A stretch of 64,000 nt of DNA from DASUPK01 sp963804595 (lineage in GTDB: Bacteria > Actinomycetota > Thermoleophilia > Solirubrobacterales > 70-9), in the NCBI GenBank assembly GCA_963804595.1, contig CAWDQZ010000006.1, positions 1-64,000 of the forward strand. The letters are read 5' to 3'. Each line of letters opens with the position of its first letter. Position 1 is the first letter of the stretch. Positions 26,139 to 34,577 of the stretch are shown here, piece after piece. A program made the translations under genes and the position numbers. The notes beneath the pieces are model-generated. The model saw nothing but the letters and a program-made list of their open reading frames with translations, did no database searches and was not told where the DNA came from.

Positions 26139-26654
26139 ATGGCGGCTAGACGGCTGCTGATCGTCATGCTCGTCCTGCTCGGGCTCTCGACGCTCGCGGC
26201 CGCGCTCGTCCCCCAGCGAACGATCAGGAACGGCGCCGGCACGAGCGGCACCACCACCCAGCCGCTGACCACCACGACGGCTCAGGGCGCAACCAACCCG
26301 GCTTTCCGGCGGCCGACCAAGATCATCGTCGGCGGGAAGAAGTTCCCCGTCGTAGCCCCGGTCTCCGTCGGGGCTCAGCTCACGCTGCTGGTCCGCTCGC
26401 GGTTCCCCGCTGAGATCACCATCCCCGAGTTTGGCCTCGTCGGCTTCGCCACGCCCGACACCCCGGCTCGCTTCGAGCTGCTCGTCGACGCGCCGGGCAC
26501 GATCGGGATCCTCTTCGGCGATTCGGCGAAGGCCCGTGTCACCGGCCAGCCGGCCGCCCGGATCATCGTCGTTCAGCCTGGCGCGAAGGAGCAGAAGAGG
26601 GCCGGGAAGAAGAGCCCTAAGTCTCGAGCTCGCGGGGAATCAGCTCGAGCTTGA
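26139..26654 (+). CDS. Exported cupredoxin-like domain protein
   Basis: A 171-residue protein with an N-terminal signal/anchor (LLIVMLVLLGLSTLAAAL), a Thr/Gly/Gln-rich linker, then a beta-rich domain. That domain resembles predicted cupredoxin-like domains of actinobacteria: LTLLVRSRFPAEITIPEFG, then TPARFELLVDAPGTIGILFG. The usual copper ligands (Cys, two His, Met) are not present, so metal binding is doubtful. The C-terminus is Lys/Arg-rich. ATG 26139 is divergent from the prepilin peptidase, sharing 37 bp. The 3' end overlaps the convergent htrA stop by 38 bp. Confidence 0.6.
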   Translation: MAARRLLIVMLVLLGLSTLAAALVPQRTIRNGAGTSGTTTQPLTTTTAQGATNPAFRRPTKIIVGGKKFPVVAPVSVGAQLTLLVRSRFPAEITIPEFGLVGFATPDTPARFELLVDAPGTIGILFGDSAKARVTGQPAARIIVVQPGAKEQKRAGKKSPKSRARGESARA

Positions 26655-27624
26655 GGAGGGCCCCGTCGCGGACCGCCTCGACCTCGACTCGCTGACCGAT
26701 CCGCTCGGCGACCATCAGGCGCTGGAGGTCGCCGACATCGCCCATCGGCTCGCCATCCACGGCGACGATCAGGTCCTCCGGGCGAAGTCCCGCTCTGCCC
26801 GCGGGGCTGCCGGGTACGACCTCGACGACCTCGATCCCCTTCTCGCGATCGAGCTGAGAGGCGATCCGAGGGGGCAGCGGCCGCGAGCCGCCGACGATGC
26901 CGAGGTAGGCACGGCGGACCCGGCCCTCGTTCATCAGCGACGAGATGATCCTGCGGGTCGCGTCGTTGATCGGTACGGCGAGGCCGAGGCCGACGCCCGC
27001 GACGGCGGTGTTGATGCCGACCATGCGCCCCAGTCCGTCGGCGAGCGCCCCGCCCGAGTTGCCGGGGTTGAGGGCGGCGTCGGTCTGGATGACGTTCTCC
27101 ACCAGCCTCACGGCCGAGCCCGAGCGCGTCGGCAGCGAGCGGCCGAGCGCGGAGACGACGCCGGCCGTCACGGTGCCGGCCAGCCCCATCGGGCTGCCGA
27201 TCGCGACCACGAGCTGGCCGACGCGCAGATCGTCCGCGTCACCCAGCTGGGCGGGTGAGAGGTCGCGGGCATCCACCCGGACCACGGCGAGGTCCGAAAG
27301 CGAATCCGATCCCTCGACCTGGGCTCCGAGCTCGCGCCCGTCGGAGAAGGTCGCGCTGACTCCATTGCCACCGGCGACGACGTGCGCCGAGGTGAGCATG
27401 TAGCCGTCCGAGGAGATCGCGACTCCGCTTCCCGCCCCCTCCGCGCGGCCGCGCCGCGTCCGCCGCGAGACGGCCAGATGGGCGACCGATGGCGTCAGCC
27501 GCTCGGCCACCCCGGCGACCGTCCGCGAATAGGCGTCGAAGGCGTCGGCGTCGGGCAGTCGTTCGGGTCGGGCCGACCGGGCCGCGTCCGCGACTCCGTC
27601 GGAGATCAGCTTCAGCTTTGACAC
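26617..27624 (-). CDS. HtrA-like serine protease with PDZ domain
   Basis: A 335-residue trypsin-fold protease for quality control. The catalytic triad is complete: H81 (TSAHVVAG), D111 (LSDLAVVRV) and S190 (LNPGNSGGALAD). A PDZ domain follows (about 240-330: IEVVEVVPGSPAGRAGLRPED). Unlike most HtrA/DegP proteins there is no signal peptide or membrane anchor, so a cytoplasmic location or a mis-set start is possible. GTG 27624 has no ribosome site; it is preceded by an AT-rich inverted repeat, CTAAT (27624-27628) and ATTAG (27634-27638). It lies 24 bp downstream of aroE. Confidence 0.88.
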   Translation of the reverse strand: MSKLKLISDGVADAARSARPERLPDADAFDAYSRTVAGVAERLTPSVAHLAVSRRTRRGRAEGAGSGVAISSDGYMLTSAHVVAGGNGVSATFSDGRELGAQVEGSDSLSDLAVVRVDARDLSPAQLGDADDLRVGQLVVAIGSPMGLAGTVTAGVVSALGRSLPTRSGSAVRLVENVIQTDAALNPGNSGGALADGLGRMVGINTAVAGVGLGLAVPINDATRRIISSLMNEGRVRRAYLGIVGGSRPLPPRIASQLDREKGIEVVEVVPGSPAGRAGLRPEDLIVAVDGEPMGDVGDLQRLMVAERIGQRVEVEAVRDGALLKLELIPRELET

Positions 27625-27648
27625 TAATGAAAAATTAGCAAGAGCGAC

Positions 27649-28483
27649 TCAGGTCGCTCGCGCGGCGCTCCGCATGACCTCGAGCGGAGGCTCCCGTCCC
27701 GTCCAGATTCGAAGCGACTCGGCGCCCTGTTGAACCAGGACCTCGACGCCCTCCACCGCGGTCGCCCCGCGCCGGCGGGCCTCCGCCACCAGGCGGCTCT
27801 CCGACCCCGCGTAGACGAGGTCGACGACGACCATCCCCTCGCCGAGGCGCTCGGGCTCGAGCGGCAGGTGCTCGAATGGATTCTCGTCGCCCATCCCGAT
27901 GGCCGTGCTGTTGACGATCAGCTCGTAGCCGTTGGCGCGCACCTGCTCGGCCGTGACCGCCCTCAGCCGTCCCTCGGATGGGGTGCCCTCCCCGGAGCGG
28001 GCCAGGTCACGGACCAGCTCGTCGGCCCGCGCCGGAGTCCGGTTCCAGATCGAGACCGACGCCCCCCGCTCGGCGAGCGCCCAGATCGCCGCGCGGGCCG
28101 AGCCCCCGGCTCCGAGAACGAGCGCCGCCCTCCCCTCCACCGGCACCGGGAGGGCGGCGAGGAGGCCGGTCGCGTCGGTGTTGTCGGCGCGGATCGCCCC
28201 GTCCCGAAAGCTCAGCGTGTTGGCGGCGCCGATCTCGCGCGGCCGCCTCCGACGTCTCGTCCGCGAGCGCCAGCGCCGCCTCCTTGTGGGGGAGGGTGAC
28301 GTTGGCGCCGGTGAAGCCCTGACCCGGGAGCTCCCTCGTTCGTTCGGCGAATTCGGCGGGTTCTACGTCGATCGCCTCGTAGCTCCACTCTGCGGCGAGA
28401 CCGAGCGCTTCGAGGGCGGCGTTCTGCATCGCCGGGGAGCGCGAGTGGGAGACGGGGTGCCCCAGCACGGCGAGCCGCTTCAT
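27649..28483 (-). CDS. aroE: Shikimate dehydrogenase (frameshifted)
   Basis: Reduces 3-dehydroshikimate to shikimate with NADPH. The N-terminal substrate domain (VLGHPVSHSRSPAMQNAAL, FTGANVTLPHKEAA) and the C-terminal Rossmann domain (VLGAGGSARAAIWAL, WNRTPARADEL, NSTAIGM) are in different frames. They join through REIGAANTLSFRDG after an apparent one-base insertion near 28243 in a GGCCGCGCG run. With the base removed the product is about 277 residues, the normal length. Because this is a central biosynthetic enzyme with no other copy in view, sequencing error is more likely than true loss. It lies 20 bp downstream of mltG. Confidence 0.9.
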
Positions 28484-28503
28484 CTGCGAGCGCACCTTCG
28501 CCG

Positions 28504-29823
28504 TCAACTGCGGCAGGTCGCGGGCGCCTGTCCTGCGTTGTAGGCGGCCACGAGCTGATTGAACTCGTCCCCGCTCGCGGTGAAGCAGTGCTGGCCGTTG
28601 CCGTTCGCCTTCAGCACGTAGTAGAGGTAGTCGACCTTGGCGGGGCGCGCGGCGGCCTTGATCGCCGCCAGGCCGGGGTTGCCGATCGGCGTCGGCGGCA
28701 GGCCCGAATGGATCCGGGTGTTGTAGGGCGACGGCGACTGCAGTTGGGACTGCGTGATCTCGCCCGTGTAGTTGTGGAACTCGAAGCGGGTGGTCGCGTC
28801 GATGCCGAGCGGCATGCCGCGGTGCAGCCGGTTGTAGATCACTGCGGCGACGAGCGCACGCTCGGAGGGCACCATCACCTCCTTGTCGATCATCGAGGCG
28901 ATGGTGAGCACGTCGTAGACGGTCAGGTTCTTCGACTTCGCGTACGACAGGTTCACCCCGGCGATGTTCTCCCTGAAGGCCTGCAGCTGCTCGGAAACGA
29001 GCTGGTCGACGTTGGCACCGGGATCGAGTTCGTAGGTCGCCGGGAACAGGAACCCCTCGAGCGACTTCGGGTTCTGCGCGCCGTAGCGGTTCGGATCGAA
29101 GCCCTTGGAGCTCTTGGAGGCGACGAGGTAGTCCCCGCTCAGCCCGAGGTCACCCACCGTCGCGGCGATCTGGGTCCGATCCTCTCCCTCGGGGATCGTC
29201 ACGTTGATCTTGCCCCCCGAGCTCGTCAGCTTGTCGATCGCGTCGCTGTAGCTCATGTTGTGGGCGAGGACGTAGCGGCCGGGGAGGATCTGGTCGGTCT
29301 TGCCGGCGAGCTTCAGCCGCCACTCGAAGAGCGTGCCGTTGGAGACGACGTCGTTATCGCTGAGCAGGTCCGCCACCTGGCTCGCGCTCGCGCCCTCCGG
29401 AACCGTGACGATCGCCTCGCCGGAGCCGTTGCCGGGGTCGAACGGGGGTGGCTGGAACAGGGCGACCAAGAACCACGCGAGCAGCACGCCGACGAGGACC
29501 AGTGCGAGGGCGATGATCCGCCGGCGGCGGTACCTGCCGCGGGGACGGCGCGGGGGCGCCTCAGCGCCATCATTGCCATCCACGGACGGCGGCGGAGCGA
29601 CCGGCTCCGTCGTCTCCGGCCGCTTCGCCGGACGTGGTGCCTCCGCCGTCGCGGTGGGCTCCGGCGGCTGCTTGCCGCGGCGTGCCTGGCGCTCGCGCCG
29701 CCGGCGTTCGCGCTCCAGCGACTCAGGGTCGTCCCGGCCGAACTCGTCGGTCGGGGGTTCGCCATCGCCCGGCGCCCTCAGGTTTCCCTCGGTGTCGGCG
29801 ACCCAGTCCTGCTCGTGAGGCAC
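28504..29823 (-). CDS. mltG: Endolytic murein transglycosylase MltG
   Basis: Cleaves nascent peptidoglycan strands at the membrane to set chain length. 439 residues: a polar, Arg/Pro-rich cytoplasmic region (1 to about 102), a TM helix (about 103-123), then a LysM-like and catalytic YceG domain. Family motifs are VPEGASASQVADLL, LEGFLFPATYEL, SMIDKEVMVPSERALVAAVIYNRL (read in two parts, with the catalytic Glu in IDKE) and PYNTRIHSGLPPTPIGNPG. It starts at GTG 29823, immediately after the ruvX stop. The long basic N-tail is typical of actinobacterial members. Confidence 0.94.
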   Translation of the reverse strand: MPHEQDWVADTEGNLRAPGDGEPPTDEFGRDDPESLERERRRRERQARRGKQPPEPTATAEAPRPAKRPETTEPVAPPPSVDGNDGAEAPPRRPRGRYRRRRIIALALVLVGVLLAWFLVALFQPPPFDPGNGSGEAIVTVPEGASASQVADLLSDNDVVSNGTLFEWRLKLAGKTDQILPGRYVLAHNMSYSDAIDKLTSSGGKINVTIPEGEDRTQIAATVGDLGLSGDYLVASKSSKGFDPNRYGAQNPKSLEGFLFPATYELDPGANVDQLVSEQLQAFRENIAGVNLSYAKSKNLTVYDVLTIASMIDKEVMVPSERALVAAVIYNRLHRGMPLGIDATTRFEFHNYTGEITQSQLQSPSPYNTRIHSGLPPTPIGNPGLAAIKAAARPAKVDYLYYVLKANGNGQHCFTASGDEFNQLVAAYNAGQAPATCRS

Positions 29824-30255
29824 CTACTCACCGCCTTGTGAATCCGGTCGCCGCTCAGCTTCGCTTCCGCCGCGCCCTCGAATAACCGCGAGATACGACT
29901 CGAGCAGATGCGCGGCGGCCAGCGAATCGCGGTCAGCGCGGGCGCCCTCGCGCGCGCTCCGCTCCGCCATCCGCGTGGTGAGGCGCTCGTCGTACGTCTC
30001 TACGGGCACGTCCAGCAGCCGGCTCAACTCCCCCGCGAACGTCCTGCTCACCTTGGCCTGCTCGCCCTCCTGCCCCGAGAGGGTGGTCGGCAAACCGACG
30101 ATCACCCGCTCCGCGCCCTCGGCGGAAGCCAGTGCGGCGATCACCTCGGGGTCCGGCGGCTCCACGGCCGCCAGCGGGCGGACCAGGGTCCCACTCGGGT
30201 CGGAGATCGCACAGCCGCACCGGGCGGTGCCGTAGTCGAGCGCGAGCACCCGCAA
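29824..30255 (-). CDS. ruvX: Putative pre-16S rRNA nuclease / Holliday junction resolvase
   Basis: A 143-residue RNase H-fold nuclease (YqgF/RuvX) that matures the 5' end of 16S rRNA. The motifs are LALDYGTARCGCAISDP with the first catalytic Asp, IVGLPTTLSGQEGEQA, YDERLTTRMAE and RADRDSLAAAHLLESYL near the end. The stop abuts the mltG start. It is normally directly downstream of alaS; here a complete oligopeptide transporter lies between them, with only 4 bp between oppF and ruvX, so ruvX may be read from the opp promoter. Confidence 0.9.
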   Translation of the reverse strand: MRVLALDYGTARCGCAISDPSGTLVRPLAAVEPPDPEVIAALASAEGAERVIVGLPTTLSGQEGEQAKVSRTFAGELSRLLDVPVETYDERLTTRMAERSAREGARADRDSLAAAHLLESYLAVIRGRGGSEAERRPDSQGGE

Positions 30256-30259
30256 GAAG

Positions 30260-31351
30260 CTAGCGGGTAGCCGCTGGTTCCCGCTCGGCCTGGGAGGGCA
30301 GAGTGTCGCTCGCGGACTCCGGGCTGTCGGGGGCCACCTTCGCCCCGGCGATCATCTCCGAGTCGACGTTGCGCGGGTGGTGGCAGGCGGCTGCCTGGCC
30401 GGACTCGTACTCGGCCAGCGGCGGCTCGTCCTGCGAGCAGATCTCCGTGGCCCACGGACAGCGCGTGTGGAAGTGACACGCGGGCGGCGGGTCGACCGGG
30501 CTCGGCACGTCGCCCTCGAGGACCAGCGGCTTTCGCTCGGCCTCCACCTTCGGATCGGGGATCGGCACGGCCGACAGCAGCGCGACCGAGTACGGGTGGA
30601 TCGGCCGCTCATACAGGACGGCCGCCGGAGAGCGCTCGACGATCTTGCCCAGGTACATGACCGCGATCCGATCGGAGACGTGCCGCACGACGCCGAGGTC
30701 GTGCGCGACGAAGATGTAGGAGAGGTCGAATTCGTCCTGCAGGTCGTCGAGCAGGTTGATGATCTGGGCCTGGATCGAGACGTCCAGGGCCGAGACCGGC
30801 TCGTCGGCGATGATCAGCTTCGGGCGCAGCGCGAGGGCCCGCGCGATCCCGATGCGCTGGCGCTGGCCGCCGGAGAATTCGTGCGGGAAGCGGTTGTAGT
30901 GCTCCGGCTGCAGCCCCACGCGCTCCATCAGCTGTTTGACCTCGCGCTGGAGCTGCGAACCGGAGGCGAGCCCGTGCAGCCGCAGCGGGTCGCCGATGAT
31001 CTGCCCTACGCGCTTTCGCGGATTGAGAGAGGCATAGGGGTCCTGGAAGATCATCTGGATGTCGCGCCGGACCGGCTGCAGCTGCTTCCGCGAGAGTCCG
31101 ACCAGCTCCTTGCCGCGGTACTTCACGGACCCCTCGGTCGGCTTCAGCAGCTGGATGATCGTCCGGCAGAGAGTCGACTTGCCGCAGCCCGACTCACCCA
31201 CGAGGCCGAGGGTCTCCCCTTCGTGCAGGGTGAGGCTGACGTCGTCGACGGCGTGAACCGCCGCCACCTCGCGGTCGATCAGCAGCCCCTCCTTGATCGG
31301 GAAGCGCTTGACGAGGTTGCTGACCTCGAGGAGCGGATCGCCCTTGGCCAT
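30260..31351 (-). CDS. oppF: Oligopeptide ABC transporter ATP-binding protein
   Basis: A 363-residue ATPase of the Opp/Dpp importer. Walker A is GESGCGKST, the signature is FSGGQRQRIGIARALAL, and Walker B is LIIADEPVSALD with the H-loop in FVAHDLGVV. After the ATPase core comes the oligopeptide-specific C-terminal region with cysteines (CHFHTRCPWATEIC and AACHHP) that can hold an iron-sulfur cluster or zinc in this family. The polar tail is longer than usual. It pairs with the OppD-like ATPase 2 bp upstream. Last gene of the opp operon. Confidence 0.93.
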   Translation of the reverse strand: MAKGDPLLEVSNLVKRFPIKEGLLIDREVAAVHAVDDVSLTLHEGETLGLVGESGCGKSTLCRTIIQLLKPTEGSVKYRGKELVGLSRKQLQPVRRDIQMIFQDPYASLNPRKRVGQIIGDPLRLHGLASGSQLQREVKQLMERVGLQPEHYNRFPHEFSGGQRQRIGIARALALRPKLIIADEPVSALDVSIQAQIINLLDDLQDEFDLSYIFVAHDLGVVRHVSDRIAVMYLGKIVERSPAAVLYERPIHPYSVALLSAVPIPDPKVEAERKPLVLEGDVPSPVDPPPACHFHTRCPWATEICSQDEPPLAEYESGQAAACHHPRNVDSEMIAGAKVAPDSPESASDTLPSQAEREPAATR

Positions 31352-31353
31352 GC

Positions 31354-32477
31354 CTAGACCGGTTCCCCCTGCTCGCCCTCATGGGCGGCGGCCGCGCGAG
31401 CCTTTGCCTCCTTGGAGGACCCCCGCCCATTGACCCCCAGCCCGATCCGTCCGCCGACCTCGCGCTTCTCCCGCTTCTCCGCGAGGTCGAGCCAGCACCG
31501 GTCGGCGTGACCGTTGGCGGCCGGGAGGCGCTCCTCGAGCTGCGGCGGCTCGGTGCACTTCTCGAAGGCGTGCGGGCAGCGCGGCCGGAAGCGGCAGCCC
31601 GGCGGCGGCGCCAGCAGCGAGGGCGGCTGCCCCGCGATCTGGGGAAGTCGCGGTCGGGCGGCGGCTGGTCCAGCCGGGTGAGCGAGCCGAGCAGGCCCCA
31701 GGTGTAGGGGTGCTGCGGGTCGTAGAAGATTTCGTCGAGGGTGCCCTCCTCGACGACCTGGCCCGCGTACATGACGAGGACCCGGTCGGCGACCTCCGCG
31801 ATCACCCCGAGGTCGTGGGTGATCAGGATCACCGCCAGGCCGCGCTCCTCGTTGAGCCGCTGGATCAGCGCCATGATCTGCGCCTGGATCGTCACGTCGA
31901 GGGCGGTGGTCGGCTCGTCGGCGATCAGGATGCGCGGCTCGAGCGCCAGCGCCATCGCGATCATCGTCCGCTGGCGCATCCCGCCGGAGAACTCGTAGGG
32001 ATAGTCGTCGACCCGCTCCTTCGCGTTCGGGATTCCCACCGAGGCGAGGAGCTCGACCGCCTGCTGCTTGGCCTCCTCATCCGGCACGTCCTTGTGTGCC
32101 TCGATCTGCTCGACGATCTGATCGCCCACCCGGTAGACGGGATTGAGCGACGTCATCGGGTCCTGGAAGATCATCGAGATCTCGCGGCCACGGATCGATT
32201 GCAGCTGCTCTTCGCTCGCCGCGATCAGATCGGAGCCGTGGAAGCGGACCGACCCGGAGATCGAGGCATTCGGCGAGCGCGTCAGGCCCATCAGGGTCTG
32301 AGCCGTGACGCTCTTGCCCGAGCCGGACTCGCCCACGATGCCGAGGATCTCGCCGGGCCGCAGGTCGAACGAGACGCCGTCGACGGCGTGCACGATGCCG
32401 TCCTCGGTGGCGAACTGGACACGCATGTCCTCCACCGAGAGCAGCGGCTCGGCCTGAGAGCGATTCGAGGGTGTCAC
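31354..32477 (-). CDS. oppD: Oligopeptide ABC transporter ATP-binding protein (frameshifted near C-terminus)
   Basis: About 373 residues when corrected. The ATPase core is intact: Walker A GESGSGKSV, signature FSGGMRQRTMIAMALAL, Walker B ILIADEPTTALD and H-loop ITHDLGVIAEVADR. After LDQPPPDRDFP the frame slips at a C-run near 31650. In the other frame the expected C-terminal oligopeptide domain follows (GCRFRPRCPHAFEKC) and ends at 31354, just before oppF. A missing C in a homopolymer is the simplest cause. It overlaps oppB by 4 bp. Uncorrected reading would run far into oppF. Confidence 0.9.
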
Positions 32478-33442
32478 GCTGCCTGGGTCCCCAATCTGAT
32501 CCGCGGATCGAGATATGCGTAGACGATGTCAACGATGGTGTTGAGAAGCACGATGAAGAAGGCGCCGAACATCGTGATCGCGATCAGCGGAGGCAGGTCG
32601 AGGCTGGCGACCGACTGACCCGCGTAGAGGCCGACGCCGGGTAGGTTGAAGACGGTCTCGGTGAGGATGGCCCCGCCGCCGATCACCGCGCCGAAGTCGA
32701 GGCCGAAGAGGGTGATGATCGGGATCAGCGAGTTGCGGAGCACGTGCTTGAGCCGGACCTGGCGCTCGGGCAGGCCCTTGGCGCGGGCGGTGCGCACGTA
32801 GTCCTCGTCCATCACGTCCAGCATGTTCGAGCGCAACAGACGGCTGTAGAAGCCGATGAACAGCACCGCAAGCGTGAACCAGGGCAGGATCAGGTGGTTG
32901 GCCCACTGCAGCGGGTCGTCGCTTAACTTGACGTAGTCCCCCAGCGGGAAGAGCCCCAACTTGTTGGCGACGTAGTAGAGGAGCATCTCCCCCAGCCAGA
33001 AGACGGGTAACGAGATCCCGATCAGGGCCAGGATTGTCAGTGCTCTGTCGGTGGCTCTGCCCGCCCTGATCGCGCTTAAGTATCCGAAGACCACCCCCAA
33101 CGTGAACCAGATGATCGCCGCGCCGATGCAGAGCGAGAAGGTGACGGGGATCCCCTTCTTGATCTGGTCGATGACGTTGCGCTGGTTCTGGTAGCTGACC
33201 AGATCGCCGCTGAACGTCTTCTTCATCAGCGTCACGTACTGCTGGGGCAGCGGATCGTTGAAGCCCCAGTCCTTGTTGATCCGGTCGATCAGCTGCTGGT
33301 CGGCGTTCTTGCCGCCGATCCGCAGCGCCGGGTCGGAGTTCGGGATGACGTTGAAGATCAGGAAGACGAGCACCGAGATCGCGAACAGCACCGCGATCAT
33401 CCCGATCAGCCTGCGGATGATGAAGCGGCCCATCCCCTCCAT
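32474..33442 (-). CDS. oppB: Oligopeptide ABC transporter permease (OppB/DppB type)
   Basis: A 322-residue inner-membrane permease with six helices. The N-terminal helix (RRLIGMIAVLFAISVLVFLI) is followed by the usual large external loop. The EAA-type ATPase-coupling loop is DYVRTARAKGLPERQVRLKHVLRN, cited here by its ends DYVRTARAKGL and LKHVLRN. The C-terminal YAYLDPRIRLG is standard for the family. It overlaps oppD by 4 bp; oppC ends directly before its start. Confidence 0.94.
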   Translation of the reverse strand: MEGMGRFIIRRLIGMIAVLFAISVLVFLIFNVIPNSDPALRIGGKNADQQLIDRINKDWGFNDPLPQQYVTLMKKTFSGDLVSYQNQRNVIDQIKKGIPVTFSLCIGAAIIWFTLGVVFGYLSAIRAGRATDRALTILALIGISLPVFWLGEMLLYYVANKLGLFPLGDYVKLSDDPLQWANHLILPWFTLAVLFIGFYSRLLRSNMLDVMDEDYVRTARAKGLPERQVRLKHVLRNSLIPIITLFGLDFGAVIGGGAILTETVFNLPGVGLYAGQSVASLDLPPLIAITMFGAFFIVLLNTIVDIVYAYLDPRIRLGTQAA

Positions 33443-34498
33443 CTAGTGCTCCATCCTCACCTTCGCGCGCGGGTTGAGGGCATCGCGAAGGCCGTCACCG
33501 AAGACGTTCAGCGCCAGGACCGTGAGCACGATCATCAGGCCCGGGACCAGGGTCAGGTGCGGCGCGGTGACCAGCCGGTCCTCACCGTCGGCGATCATCG
33601 TTCCCCAGGAGGAGTTCGGCGGCTTCACGCCGGCGCCGAGGAACGACAGCGCTGCCTCCAGCAGCATGTTGTTCGCGATGTTCAGCGTGAAGAAGACGAT
33701 GATCGTCGAGATGAGGTTGGGCAGGAGCTCGGTGAACATGATGCGAATCGGGCCCTTCCCCTGCGCGATGGCGGCCTCGACGAACTCCTTCTCACGAAGC
33801 GACAGCACCTCGCCCCGGATCGGTCTCGCCATGTACGGCACGTAGACGAAGCCGATGATCAGGATCGGTATCCACAGGGAGTCCGCGGGAACGGATAACG
33901 GCCCGATCTGGAGACCCCCGACTGAGAGCGCGGTCCCCAACGCGATCCCGAGCAGCAGCACCGGGAACGCCCAGATGATGTCCATCGTGCGCGAGAGCAC
34001 GGAGTCGGTCCAGCCGCCCCAGTATCCGGCGGCGAGCCCGACGGCCACGGCAAGGAATGTGGTGATGAAGGCCGCCATCACGCCGATGTAGATCGAGGTA
34101 CGGCCTCCGTACATCAGGCGGACCATCACGTCGCGCCCGTTGTCGTCCGCCCCGAGCAGGAACTTGGCGTGCAGACCCGGGCCGATCGGGATCCCGTTGG
34201 GAGCCACCACGAAGGTGTCCTTGCCGCCGATGCTGATCTTCTCTGTGAGGTGGTTCGCGTTCGGCCCGGTGTGCGCCACGTAGTTCGCCCAGAGCGGAGC
34301 CGCCAGGCAGAAGAGGACGATCACGATGAACAGCGCGCCGAACGCCAGCGCGACCTTGTTGCGCCTCAGCCGGATGTACGCGAGGTACCACGGACTCTTG
34401 CCGACGATCTCGACCTGATCGCCGACCGGAAGCGGAGGCTCGCCGGTGGGCATCGCCTCCGCGGGCGGCATTCTCGGTGTCCAGGGTTCTGTTGCCAT
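33443..34498 (-). CDS. oppC: Oligopeptide ABC transporter permease (OppC/DppC type)
   Basis: A 351-residue permease partner. A polar N-terminal extension (about 35 residues) precedes the first helix (LAFGALFIVIVLFCLAAPLW). HFLLGADDNGRDVMVRLMYGGRTS-like sequence (here KFLLGADDNGRDVM) and the EAA loop EKEFVEAAIAQGKGP are typical. The tail ALNPRAKVRMEH matches the family ending. It is separated from the binding-protein gene upstream by an intercistronic hairpin, which may lower permease expression relative to oppA. Confidence 0.94.
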   Translation of the reverse strand: MATEPWTPRMPPAEAMPTGEPPLPVGDQVEIVGKSPWYLAYIRLRRNKVALAFGALFIVIVLFCLAAPLWANYVAHTGPNANHLTEKISIGGKDTFVVAPNGIPIGPGLHAKFLLGADDNGRDVMVRLMYGGRTSIYIGVMAAFITTFLAVAVGLAAGYWGGWTDSVLSRTMDIIWAFPVLLLGIALGTALSVGGLQIGPLSVPADSLWIPILIIGFVYVPYMARPIRGEVLSLREKEFVEAAIAQGKGPIRIMFTELLPNLISTIIVFFTLNIANNMLLEAALSFLGAGVKPPNSSWGTMIADGEDRLVTAPHLTLVPGLMIVLTVLALNVFGDGLRDALNPRAKVRMEH

Positions 34499-34516
34499 CA
34501 GGGTTCAGAGACAAGA

Positions 34517-34536
34517 GAGGGGCCTTGCGGCCCCTC
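34517..34536 (-). terminator. Intercistronic hairpin between oppA and oppC
   Basis: GAGGGGCC (34517-34524), loop TTGC, GGCCCCTC (34529-34536): a perfect 8-bp GC-rich stem just after oppA and before oppC on the minus strand. Such hairpins often protect the binding-protein mRNA or cause partial termination, giving more binding protein than permease. Confidence 0.6.
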
Positions 34537-34577
34537 CCCGGTCAATTCTGTCAGTGCACCAGTCTCCCTCCGTAGGG

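Noticed and set aside
31194..32477. OppD with an Arg/Ser-rich C-terminal tail running into oppF
   Set aside because: The expected Cys-containing OppD tail continues in the other frame and ends at 31354.
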